Assembly (NCBI GenBank): GCA_030524745.1
Contig: JAUNGC010000010.1
Span: forward strand, 1 to 64,000
Source: Eubacteriales bacterium
Lineage (GTDB): Bacteria; Bacillota; Clostridia; Lachnospirales; Lachnospiraceae
Length of the DNA: 64,000 nucleotides
Reading direction: 5' to 3'
Shown here: in pieces, positions 56,816 through 64,000 of the stretch
Layout: each line of letters starts with the position of its first letter
Numbering within the stretch: the stretch's first letter is position 1
Program-made: the position numbers and the translations under genes
The notes under the pieces: generated by a model
Database searches by the model: none
What the model saw: the letters and a program-made list of their open reading frames with translations, nothing else
Told to the model about the DNA's origin: nothing

Positions 56816-58165
56816 ATGTCAAGATTGTTCGGCACAGATGGAGTCAGAGGAGTGGCTAACGAAGAACTAACGCCGCTTTTGGCAATGCAGTTAGGGCAGG
56901 CGGGAGCTTACATACTGACAAGGGAAAATAAGCATAAACCAACGATTATGGTGGGGTGCGATACCCGCATATCGGGCGATATGCTGGCCAATGCTCTGAT
57001 GGCGGGAATTTGCAGCGTGGGAGCGAACGCCGTTTACGTGGGGGTTATTCCGACGCCCGCGATCGCTTATCTGACCAAGAAGTATAAGGTAGAGGCGGGT
57101 GTGGTGATTTCCGCATCCCATAATCCGATGGAATTTAACGGAATCAAATTTTTCGACGGAAACGGATATAAGCTGCCGGATGCGCTGGAAGATGAAATCG
57201 AGGATTTGATCAAAAGCGGCATGAAAGGCGTGGAATTCCCTAACGGCTCCGGTGTGGGAAAAATCAAGACCCGCAAGGATGCAAGAGAAGAATATATCAA
57301 TCATGCGGTACAGGCGGTACCGGTGGACTTAAGCGGCATGAAAATTGTGGTGGACTGCGCGGAGGGAGCGGCGCATTATACTTCCGTGGAAGCGCTTCGC
57401 CAACTCGGCGCGGAGGTGGTTCCGATTCACAACATGCCTGACGGTACGAATATCAATTCCAACTGCGGCTCCACTCATATGGGAGAACTGCAGGCCAGGG
57501 TAGTTTTTGAGAAGGCGAATATGGGGCTGGCTTTCGACGGGGATGCGGACCGGCTGCAGGCTGTGGACGAACTGGGAAATGTGGTGGACGGCGATCAGAT
57601 CATGGCGGTAGTCGGCACACATATGCGCAATATGGGAAAATTAAAGAAGAATACCATCGTTGCAACTATCATGAGCAATCTGGGGCTGTTTTTGTTCGGT
57701 GAAAAAGAAAAAATACATGTTGAGAAGACAAAGGTCGGAGACCGCTATGTGCTGGAACGCATGCGCGAGATCGGGGCCAGTCTGGGCGGCGAGCAGTCCG
57801 GCCACATCATATTCCTGGATGAAAATACGACGGGAGACGGACTTTTGTCAGCGCTTCATCTTTTGGAAGTTATGGTAGTGACCGGAAAGCCGTTGTCTGA
57901 ACTGACGAAGGTGATGACAGTGATGCCGCAGGCGCTGGTCAATGCGAAGGTGCCAAATCATAGAAAAGAACATTTTATGGAATATCCGGAAATCGCCGCG
58001 GCAATCGATAAACTGGAGAAAGAATTTGCCGGAGAAGGCCGCGTGCTCATCCGTCCTTCCGGTACGGAGCCGAAAGTGCGCGTCATGATCGAAGGCAAGG
58101 ATAAAGCAAAAATTGATCAGGAAGCCCACAAACTTGCAGAGTTGATCCAGAATCTGATGATCTGA
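56816..58165 (+). CDS. glmM: Phosphoglucosamine mutase GlmM
   Basis: 449 residues. Active serine at about 101 in VVISASHNPMEFNG, metal-binding loop LAFDGDADRLQAVD, sugar-binding GEQSGHIIF and phosphate-binding RPSGTEPKVRVMIEG are all intact. It converts glucosamine-6-phosphate to glucosamine-1-phosphate for UDP-GlcNAc and peptidoglycan, and inhibits CdaA in some species. Preceded by AAGGAGG. Confidence 0.97.
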   Translation: MSRLFGTDGVRGVANEELTPLLAMQLGQAGAYILTRENKHKPTIMVGCDTRISGDMLANALMAGICSVGANAVYVGVIPTPAIAYLTKKYKVEAGVVISASHNPMEFNGIKFFDGNGYKLPDALEDEIEDLIKSGMKGVEFPNGSGVGKIKTRKDAREEYINHAVQAVPVDLSGMKIVVDCAEGAAHYTSVEALRQLGAEVVPIHNMPDGTNINSNCGSTHMGELQARVVFEKANMGLAFDGDADRLQAVDELGNVVDGDQIMAVVGTHMRNMGKLKKNTIVATIMSNLGLFLFGEKEKIHVEKTKVGDRYVLERMREIGASLGGEQSGHIIFLDENTTGDGLLSALHLLEVMVVTGKPLSELTKVMTVMPQALVNAKVPNHRKEHFMEYPEIAAAIDKLEKEFAGEGRVLIRPSGTEPKVRVMIEGKDKAKIDQEAHKLAELIQNLMI

Positions 58166-58181
58166 GCGGGGGGAAAAGGTT

Positions 58182-58229
58182 TCCGGCAAGCCGTCTCTGT
58201 ATGTTTGCGGGACAGAGGGAATTGCCGGA
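58182..58229 (+). repeat. Nested inverted repeat between glmM and ptsH
   Basis: TCCGGCAA (58182-58189) pairs with TTGCCGGA (58222-58229) and CTCTGT (58195-58200) with ACAGAG (58212-58217) inside it. No T-tract follows. It lies just upstream of the ptsH promoter and could be a terminator remnant or a structured 3' end of glmM mRNA. Confidence 0.55.
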
Positions 58230-58243
58230 GAACCTGCGCATGC

Positions 58244-58272
58244 TTGCGATATTCATGGCAGGGTGGTATGAT
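58244..58272 (+). promoter_or_regulatory. Promoter of ptsH
   Basis: TTGCGA (58244-58249), 17-nt spacer, TATGAT (58267-58272), about 40 nt before ATG 58313. Confidence 0.6.
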
Positions 58273-58312
58273 AAAAGTAACCGGAGTTCTGCAAAGAATG
58301 GGAGGGATTGCA

Positions 58313-58576
58313 ATGGTACAGCAGAAGGTAGTAATCAAGAATCCGACAGGGCTTCATTTAAGACCCGCAGGTATCCTGTGTAAGGAAGCGATGCAATATA
58401 AATCCCGGGTCACGTTTGTGTTTGGAGACAGCACGGCAAACGCCAAGAGCGTTTTGAGTGTGCTCGGCGCGTGCGTAAAATGCGGCGATGAGATTGAACT
58501 TTATTGTGAAGGCGAGGATGAACAGGAAGCCCTGAATGCTTTGCTGAAAGCGATTGAGAGCGGTCTGGGGGAATGA
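58313..58576 (+). CDS. ptsH: Phosphocarrier protein HPr
   Basis: 87 residues from ATG 58313 (GGGAGG seven bases upstream); the open frame reaches back to 58205 without homology. His15 lies in NPTGLHLRPAG, the PEP:sugar phosphotransferase phosphorylation site, and Ser46 in ANAKSVLSVLG is the HPr-kinase site. The residue after His15 is Leu where most HPr proteins have Ala. Ser46 implies a role in carbon catabolite control. No ptsI follows, so enzyme I is elsewhere. Confidence 0.88.
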   Translation: MVQQKVVIKNPTGLHLRPAGILCKEAMQYKSRVTFVFGDSTANAKSVLSVLGACVKCGDEIELYCEGEDEQEALNALLKAIESGLGE

Positions 58577-58628
58577 TACAACAGAAAGTTCGTTTTTCGG
58601 ACTTTCTGCTGTCAGGAACAAATGTATT

Positions 58629-58668
58629 CGGCAGCCCGGGGGAACCTGAGCTGCCGTTATGTTCGTTT
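58629..58668 (+). terminator. Possible terminator after ptsH
   Basis: CGGCAGC (58629-58635) pairs with GCTGCCG (58650-58656), followed by TTATGTTCGTTT. The T-tract is interrupted, so strength is doubtful. A longer hairpin at 58582-58608 lacks any T-tract. Confidence 0.35.
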
Positions 58669-58741
58669 ATCAGGCGGCGTATACCTGCGCCAAGGAGCGG
58701 TAATATAACGCGGCGATATCAATAAAGAAGGGAAAGTTATC

Positions 58742-60430
58742 ATGATGAATTATAAGAAATACCGCCGGAATCCGGTGGTGGATTATCCGGAACGGGAATG
58801 GCCAAATAAGGAGATTGAAAAAGCGCCGGTCTGGTGCAGCGTGGATCTGCGGGACGGCAATCAGGCCCTGATCGATCCCATGGTGGTGGATGAGAAGATC
58901 GAAATGTTTCAGTATCTGATCAAATTGGGATTTAAGGAAATCGAAGTGGGATTTCCGGCGGCGAGTCAGATTGAATTTGATTTTCTGCGTCAATTGATCG
59001 AGAGAAAGCTGATTCCGGACGACGTTTATGTTCAGGTTCTGACGCAGTGCAGGGAGGAATTGATAGACCGCACGTTTGAAGCGATTGAGGGCTGCAGTCA
59101 GGCGATCGTCCATATTTATAATTCTACGTCTACCCTGCAGCGCGACGTGGTGTTCCATATGGATCGCCCGCAGATCATCGATATTGCGGTACGGGGAACG
59201 GAAATGGTAAAGGAACGGGCGAAGAACTTCCCGGGAAAAATCATTTTGGAATATTCTCCGGAAAGCTTCACGGGGACCGAACTGGACTTTGCATTGGAAA
59301 TATGTACGGCAGTGCAGAAGACCTGGGGAGCGACAAAGGAAAATCCGATCATTATCAATCTGCCGTCTACGGTTGAAATGACGACGCCGAATGTCTATGC
59401 GGATCAGATTGAGTGGATGAATAAGCATTTTGAAGACCGGGAAAGCATCATTTTGAGCATCCATCCTCATAATGACAGAGGGACCGGCGTAGCGAGTTCA
59501 GAACTTGCGCTTCTGGCGGGGGCGCAGCGCGTGGAAGGCACGCTGTTCGGTAACGGAGAGCGGACCGGAAATGTGGATGTGCTGAATATCGCGTATAACA
59601 TGTTTTCCCAGGGAATTGATCCCGAACTGGAAATCGGTCATATCAACGAGATTATCGAAATTTATGAAAGATGCTGTAAGATTCCGATTCATCCCAGACA
59701 TCCTTATGCGGGAAAACTGGTATTCACCGCTTTTTCCGGCTCCCATCAGGACGCGATCAACAAAGGCGTTCAGGCGATGAAGGAGAGAAAGAGCGAGATC
59801 TGGCAGGTACCGTATCTGCCGATTGATCCCGCGGATATTGGACGGGAATACGAGCCGATTGTGCGGATCAATTCCCAGTCGGGCAAAGGCGGCGTGGCGT
59901 TCATTATGGACACTTATTTTGGATTCAAGCTGCCTAAGGCGATGCACAAGGAATTTGCGAATGTTATTCAGAGAATTTCGGAGAAACAGGGAGAAGTTTC
60001 ACCCGATCAGATCATGGAAAACTTCCGAAGCGAATATCTCAATCAGAAGGAGCCGCTGCACTTCAGACGCCTGCGGGTGGAGGACCTGAGCGCAACGGCG
60101 GGCGCCGGAGAGTTCGATACCAGAGTCATTGTGGACTATACGCTGTCCGGCGGAGAAATCAGGGAGTTTACCGCCGTAGGCAACGGTCCTATCGATGCAG
60201 TGCAGAGGGGACTGAAAGAAGTTTTCGGTATCAATATCAAAGTGCTTGATTATGAAGAACATGCGTTGCAGAGCGGTTCTAATTCTCAGGCGGCGGCTTA
60301 TATCCATATGCTGGACGGAGAAAGCGGCCGCGTGACCTATGGCGTCGGGGTGAGTTCCAACATTACGAGGGCTTCGGTGCGCGCAATTTTCTCTGCGGTA
60401 AACCGCCTGGAACTGGTAAAGGGCGTTTGA
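58742..60430 (+). CDS. leuA: 2-isopropylmalate synthase
   Basis: 562 residues, two adjacent ATG codons at 58742 and 58745. The catalytic barrel begins with WCSVDLRDGNQALIDPM (metal-binding RDGNQ), with SIHPHNDRGTGVASSELALLAGAQRVEGTLFGNGERTGNVD, the GxGERxGN motif. The C-terminal leucine-binding regulatory domain starts near residue 430. It is the long, yeast-like LeuA type with the N-terminal KYRRNPVVDYPEREWPNK segment. It commits 2-oxoisovalerate to leucine. The 165-nt upstream gap shows no T-box. Confidence 0.95.
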   Translation: MMNYKKYRRNPVVDYPEREWPNKEIEKAPVWCSVDLRDGNQALIDPMVVDEKIEMFQYLIKLGFKEIEVGFPAASQIEFDFLRQLIERKLIPDDVYVQVLTQCREELIDRTFEAIEGCSQAIVHIYNSTSTLQRDVVFHMDRPQIIDIAVRGTEMVKERAKNFPGKIILEYSPESFTGTELDFALEICTAVQKTWGATKENPIIINLPSTVEMTTPNVYADQIEWMNKHFEDRESIILSIHPHNDRGTGVASSELALLAGAQRVEGTLFGNGERTGNVDVLNIAYNMFSQGIDPELEIGHINEIIEIYERCCKIPIHPRHPYAGKLVFTAFSGSHQDAINKGVQAMKERKSEIWQVPYLPIDPADIGREYEPIVRINSQSGKGGVAFIMDTYFGFKLPKAMHKEFANVIQRISEKQGEVSPDQIMENFRSEYLNQKEPLHFRRLRVEDLSATAGAGEFDTRVIVDYTLSGGEIREFTAVGNGPIDAVQRGLKEVFGINIKVLDYEEHALQSGSNSQAAAYIHMLDGESGRVTYGVGVSSNITRASVRAIFSAVNRLELVKGV

Positions 60431-60497
60431 GAACAGTCCGGATAGGGAAAACTGTTATGATAAATTAATGAAAGACTTCATAAGAGAGGGATAAGTT

Positions 60498-61709
60498 ATG
60501 TTGGAAAAGCCGGCAATTGCGGGCGGTACGCCTGTGAGAGATACCAGAATATTTTATGGACATCAGTGCCTGGACGATGCGGATTGTCAGGCGGTAATGG
60601 ATGTGTTGAAAAGCGATTATCTGACCTGCGGCCCCAAGATTGAGGAACTGGAACAAAAACTCTGTGAACTGACAGGGGCAAAATATGCGGTGGCCGTCAG
60701 CAATGGAACGGCAGCTTTGCATGTGGCATGCCTGGCGGCCGGCATCGGAGAGGGCGACGAAGTCATTACGACGCCCATCACCTTTGCCGCTTCTGCAAAC
60801 TGCGCGCTTTATTGCGGCGCAAGGCCGGTTTTTGCGGACATCAACGATAAAACTTATAATATCGATCCGGAGAGCGTGCGCGCTCATGTAACGGGGCGGA
60901 CAAAGGCTGTGGTGGCGGTGGATTACACGGGACAGTCCACACAGTTGGATGAACTTCTGGAGATTTGCAGGGAACATGGACTCCTGCTCATTACGGACGG
61001 CGCTCATTCCATCGGAACAAAATACAAGGGGCGGCCTACAGGTTCCATCGCAGATATGACTACCTTCAGCTTTCATCCTGTAAAAACGGTGACCGCAGGA
61101 GAAGGCGGAGCCGTGATGACCAATGACAGAGCGCTTTATGAGAAACTTATGCTGTTTCGGACACATGGCATTACCAGAAAACCGGAACTGATGAGCCGGG
61201 AATCCGGCGATCAAGGAACCATAGGTTCCTGGTATTATGAACAGGTGGATCTGGGTTATAACTACCGGATGACGGATATTCAGGCAGGTTTGCTGATCAG
61301 TCAGTTGAATAAACTGGAAAAGTTCAAAGCGCGCCGCAGGGAGATCGTGAAAAAGTATGACGAAGCCTTTTTGCAGATTCCCCAGGTCACGGTGCAGCAG
61401 GAAATTCCGGAATCCGATACGACCAGACATCTGTATATTTTGCGGATCAATCCGGAAAAACTGACGATTGACAGAAAACAGTTTTTTGACGCGCTGGGAG
61501 CGGAAAACGTCTGCTGTAATGTGCATTATATTCCGGTTTATTATTTCCCCTATTACCAGAAGCTGGGATATCAAAAGGGACTTTGCCCGAAAGCGGAAAA
61601 ACTGTATGAGGAGATCATCAGCCTTCCGCTCTATTACGGCATGAGCGATCAGGATGTGGACAGCGTAATCGCAGCGGTAAAAAAGATCGCCGCATATTAT
61701 GCGCGCTGA
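60498..61709 (+). CDS. DegT/DnrJ/EryC1 aminotransferase (PseC-like)
   Basis: 403 residues, GAGAGGG before ATG 60498. PLP-family blocks: LTGAKYAVAVSNGTAALHVAC, ITTPITFAASANC, and the Schiff-base lysine at about 196 in SFHPVKTVTAGEGGAV. YNYRMTDIQAGLLISQL is typical of sugar aminotransferases. It most resembles PseC, which makes the 4-amino group of UDP-4-amino-4,6-dideoxy sugars for pseudaminic acid. It may start a sugar or surface-glycan cluster that continues beyond the window; no pseB is visible upstream. Confidence 0.85.
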   Translation: MLEKPAIAGGTPVRDTRIFYGHQCLDDADCQAVMDVLKSDYLTCGPKIEELEQKLCELTGAKYAVAVSNGTAALHVACLAAGIGEGDEVITTPITFAASANCALYCGARPVFADINDKTYNIDPESVRAHVTGRTKAVVAVDYTGQSTQLDELLEICREHGLLLITDGAHSIGTKYKGRPTGSIADMTTFSFHPVKTVTAGEGGAVMTNDRALYEKLMLFRTHGITRKPELMSRESGDQGTIGSWYYEQVDLGYNYRMTDIQAGLLISQLNKLEKFKARRREIVKKYDEAFLQIPQVTVQQEIPESDTTRHLYILRINPEKLTIDRKQFFDALGAENVCCNVHYIPVYYFPYYQKLGYQKGLCPKAEKLYEEIISLPLYYGMSDQDVDSVIAAVKKIAAYYAR

Positions 61710-61748
61710 TGCGGATACAGAAAACAGTGTTTGAATGAGGATGAGCCT

Positions 61749-62972
61749 ATGAACGAGAGGGAATACCCAACCCCTTATTTTGTGATCGATGAAGAACAGC
61801 TTACGAAAGATTTTTCCCTGCTCACAGATTCCCTGCAGGCTTCCTGGCCCAATTACCGCATCGGTTATTCCTTCAAGACGAACTCTCTGCCGTGGCTGGT
61901 GACCTTTCTGAAAGCAAAAGGCGTCATGGCGGAGGTGGTGTCAGATGATGAATACGCCCTCGCAAACCGTCTGGGATTTTCGGACAGCGAAATCGTGTAT
62001 AACGGCCCTGTCAAGAAGAAGGATTCCTTTGTACGGTCGCTGCTGGCGGGCGGTATTGTGAACATGGACGGACAGCGGGAACTGGATTGGCTGGAAGAGG
62101 TGTGCCGGGAAAATCCGGACCGGATCATAGCTGTCGGCGTCCGGGTGAACTTCAATCTGGAACAATGCTGCCCGGGACAGACGACAATGGGAGAAGCGGG
62201 CGGCCGTTTCGGCTTCGCCTATGAAAACGGCGTGTTTGCAAAGGTGCTGAAACGGGTCCGGGCGATTCCGAATGCGAGAATTGCGGGACTGCATCTGCAT
62301 TCCAGCAGTAAAACAAGGAGCGTTGCGGTTTTTGAGGCGATCGCGTCGATGGCATGCCGCCTGAAAAGGGAATTTGATCTGGAACTGTCCTACGTGGACC
62401 TGGGCGGCGGATACTGCGGCGGCCTTCCCGGAAGACCACAGTATCCGGACTACTTTCCGGCGGTTGAGAAAGTGCTGCGGGAGGAATTTTCGCCCGAAGA
62501 GACTGCTCTGATTGTGGAGCCGGGCATATCCCTGCTGTCTAAGGCGACCACTTTTGTGACGGGCGTGGTGGATGTGCGGGATATCGGAGAGGAACGGTAT
62601 CTGATTACGGACGGAAGCCGTTTTAACATTGATCCGACGATGATAAAAACCTCCCATCTGTTTCACCTGGAACTGGGTCCGAAAAACGGGCGGGAGCGCA
62701 GGACGCTGGCGCATCAGTGCGTGTCTGGCTTTTCCTGTATGGAAGTGGACCGGATTTTTGAATATGGAAACGGACCGGAACTGATGAGCGGAGACCGGAT
62801 TATCTATGAAAATGTGGGCGGCTATACCATGAGTCTGAATCCCCTTTTCATTCAGTATTTTCCGGATGTTTACATCCGAAGGGAAGGAGAACTTCTCAGG
62901 GTGCGAAGGCGTTGGACGCCGAGTGAGTATGTGCAGAATTGTATGATGTTCGGAGAAGAAGAAAAGATCTGA
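61749..62972 (+). CDS. PLP-dependent decarboxylase/racemase-fold (type III) enzyme
   Basis: About 407 residues from ATG 61749 (GAGG about ten bases before); TTG 61731 is a longer option. The PLP lysine is Lys43 in RIGYSFKTNSLPW, HLHSSSKT and YVDLGGGYCGG bind phosphate, and the C-terminal SGFSCMEVDRIFEYG block holds the second active-site part. This is the diaminopimelate/ornithine decarboxylase fold. Homologues occur in cell-surface and natural-product clusters beside ATP-grasp ligases, as here. The substrate is unknown. Confidence 0.8.
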   Translation: MNEREYPTPYFVIDEEQLTKDFSLLTDSLQASWPNYRIGYSFKTNSLPWLVTFLKAKGVMAEVVSDDEYALANRLGFSDSEIVYNGPVKKKDSFVRSLLAGGIVNMDGQRELDWLEEVCRENPDRIIAVGVRVNFNLEQCCPGQTTMGEAGGRFGFAYENGVFAKVLKRVRAIPNARIAGLHLHSSSKTRSVAVFEAIASMACRLKREFDLELSYVDLGGGYCGGLPGRPQYPDYFPAVEKVLREEFSPEETALIVEPGISLLSKATTFVTGVVDVRDIGEERYLITDGSRFNIDPTMIKTSHLFHLELGPKNGRERRTLAHQCVSGFSCMEVDRIFEYGNGPELMSGDRIIYENVGGYTMSLNPLFIQYFPDVYIRREGELLRVRRRWTPSEYVQNCMMFGEEEKI

Positions 62973-63040
62973 ATTCTGCCGGAATTTTGCCTGAAAGGAA
63001 TCCGTATGCCGGGAATGCGGGTGCGGATGTGGAGAAAACT

Positions 63041-64000
63041 ATGACGATCCTGATTTTAAGCTGCGGCACGAGGAATAAACTGGTTCGTTTTTTTAAGGAA
63101 ACGTTTGCAAAATTGCCGGAAGGCGGCAGAGTCGTAGTGACGGACTGCAGCCCCTGGGCGCCTGCGCTTTACGAGGCGGATCAATATTATCTGGTTCCCA
63201 GGATGACAGAACCGGGATATCTGGACCGTATATTGGAAATCTGTAAGCTGGAAAAGGTGAATGCCGTGTTGCCGCTGTTTGAGGATGAACTGGATCTTCT
63301 GGCCCACAACAGGGAATTGTTTGAACGGGAAGGAATTCGCGCTGTTGTGTCGGGAAAGGAAACCGTGGCATTGTGCCGGGATAAATATTGTTTTTACCGG
63401 CATTTGGTGGAAAACGGCCTTCCGGCTTTGACAACCTGCCTGAATCTGGAACAGTTTGACCGGGCGAGGGCGGAAGGAAAACTGGACTTTCCCGTTTTTG
63501 TAAAACCGGTCAGAGGCTGCGGCAGCGTGGGAATCAACCGGGTGAAGAACAGGGAGCTTCTGGAGACGCTGTGCAGGTACAGTGAAGAGGAATTGCTGAT
63601 TCAGCAGCTTGCGGACGGGGAAGAACTGGGGGTTGATGTTTATGTGGACCTGCTGACAGGCAAACCTGCCGCTGTTTTTGCCAAAAAGAAAGTGCGGATG
63701 CGCGCCGGAGAGACGGAGAAAGCCGTTTCGGTGAAGGACGAGGCGCTGTTTATTCTGGTGGAAAGAATGATATCCACGCTGGATTTTGCAGGACCGGTGG
63801 ATATGGATGTTTTCCGGATAAACGGACAATATTATATATCTGAAATTAATCCCCGTTTCGGCGGCGGCTACCCCCATGCTTATCACTGCGGCGTGAATTT
63901 CCCCGCAATGATTGCAAGGAATCTGGCGGGAAAATGCAATGAGCCTGTAATCGGCGTTTATGAAGCTGGAGTATGTATGATGAAATATTCCGATGAAATG
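63041..64000 (+). CDS. ATP-grasp ligase, C-terminus beyond the window
   Basis: Reading from ATG 63041, 320 codons remain open to the window end. TILILSCGTRNKLVRFF is a pre-ATP-grasp Rossmann start, FPVFVKPVRGCGSVGINRV is the ATP-binding segment, and YISEINPRFGGGYPHAYHCG the metal-binding block near the C-terminal end of the ATP-grasp fold. It resembles CarB-like single-domain ligases of surface-glycan or small-peptide clusters. It would join a carboxylate to an amine, possibly the product of the decarboxylase encoded 68 nt upstream. The true stop is not in the window. Confidence 0.85.
   Translation, partial: MTILILSCGTRNKLVRFFKETFAKLPEGGRVVVTDCSPWAPALYEADQYYLVPRMTEPGYLDRILEICKLEKVNAVLPLFEDELDLLAHNRELFEREGIRAVVSGKETVALCRDKYCFYRHLVENGLPALTTCLNLEQFDRARAEGKLDFPVFVKPVRGCGSVGINRVKNRELLETLCRYSEEELLIQQLADGEELGVDVYVDLLTGKPAAVFAKKKVRMRAGETEKAVSVKDEALFILVERMISTLDFAGPVDMDVFRINGQYYISEINPRFGGGYPHAYHCGVNFPAMIARNLAGKCNEPVIGVYEAGVCMMKYSDEM

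Noticed and set aside
58582-58608. Eleven-base-pair hairpin after ptsH considered as a terminator
   Set aside because: The stem is good, but no T-tract follows on either strand.
58577-58741. T-box or leucine-responsive leader ahead of leuA
   Set aside because: The gap is too short and lacks a T-box consensus, specifier loop or terminator/antiterminator pair.

Overview
The window looks like a chromosomal segment of a Gram-positive, moderately GC-rich anaerobe of the Clostridia, most likely a Lachnospiraceae member. This rests on cdaA-cdaR-glmM and ftsEX gene order, Shine-Dalgarno-led starts with several GTG/TTG codons, a Firmicute-type LexA box, an HPr with both His15 and Ser46, and a NHLP-type peptide export system with a SpoIIE-like phosphatase. 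That placement is inference from gene content; I see no rRNA. Nearly all genes lie on the + strand; the only convincing minus-strand gene is a LysR regulator at 24859-25800.

Region 1 (1-16862) is the most unusual part. Just after the 3' end of a tRNA-Gln and its terminator, a promoter (176-204) precedes a tightly overlapping operon. It encodes a GT8 glycosyltransferase, a radical SAM protein, two GT2 enzymes and two SunS-like GT2/TPR enzymes. Next comes a 73-residue precursor-like peptide with an acidic double-glycine leader and a 13-residue basic tail, followed by a UDP-xylose synthase and a third SunS-like GT2. The operon ends with a miniature NHLP-type secretion protein, a C39-peptidase ABC exporter, a second NHLP-type ABC exporter, a membrane PP2C/SpoIIE phosphatase fused to an RsbW-like kinase domain, and a STAS anti-anti-sigma protein. 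I read it as a candidate glycosylated and/or radical-SAM-modified RiPP system with its own leader-cleaving exporter and a partner-switching module.

Region 2 (16898-24907) is housekeeping and envelope: acyl-ACP thioesterase, CvfB-like S1 protein, a divergent WecG/TagA-like protein, a PucR/CdaR-type regulator, FtsE, FtsX, a coiled-coil M23 hydrolase that is the likely FtsEX client, and an S41 carboxy-terminal processing protease.

Region 3 (24859-38717) is a LysR-controlled catabolic island: M19 dipeptidase, D-2-hydroxyacid dehydrogenase, amidohydrolase, a complete peptide-type ABC importer, a succinylglutamate desuccinylase/aspartoacylase-like enzyme, an acetamidase/formamidase, a class I aminotransferase and an aspartate-dehydrogenase-like protein. 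The leader carries a strong terminator before the first gene. The set points to uptake and breakdown of an amide- or peptide-linked amino acid derivative that I cannot name.

Region 4 (38805-48930) holds a MATE exporter, a zinc-ribbon membrane protein with a large acidic extracytoplasmic part, then a perfect LexA box, an A+T-rich DUF1016 nuclease gene, uvrB and uvrA. The nuclease gene appears to sit between an SOS promoter and uvrBA.

Region 5 (48931-60430) is conserved core: mreB, recD2, comF, two membrane proteins of unknown role, cdaA, cdaR, glmM, ptsH and leuA. Region 6 (60498-64000) begins a sugar or amino-sugar cluster (DegT/PseC-like aminotransferase, PLP-dependent decarboxylase, ATP-grasp ligase) cut by the window end.
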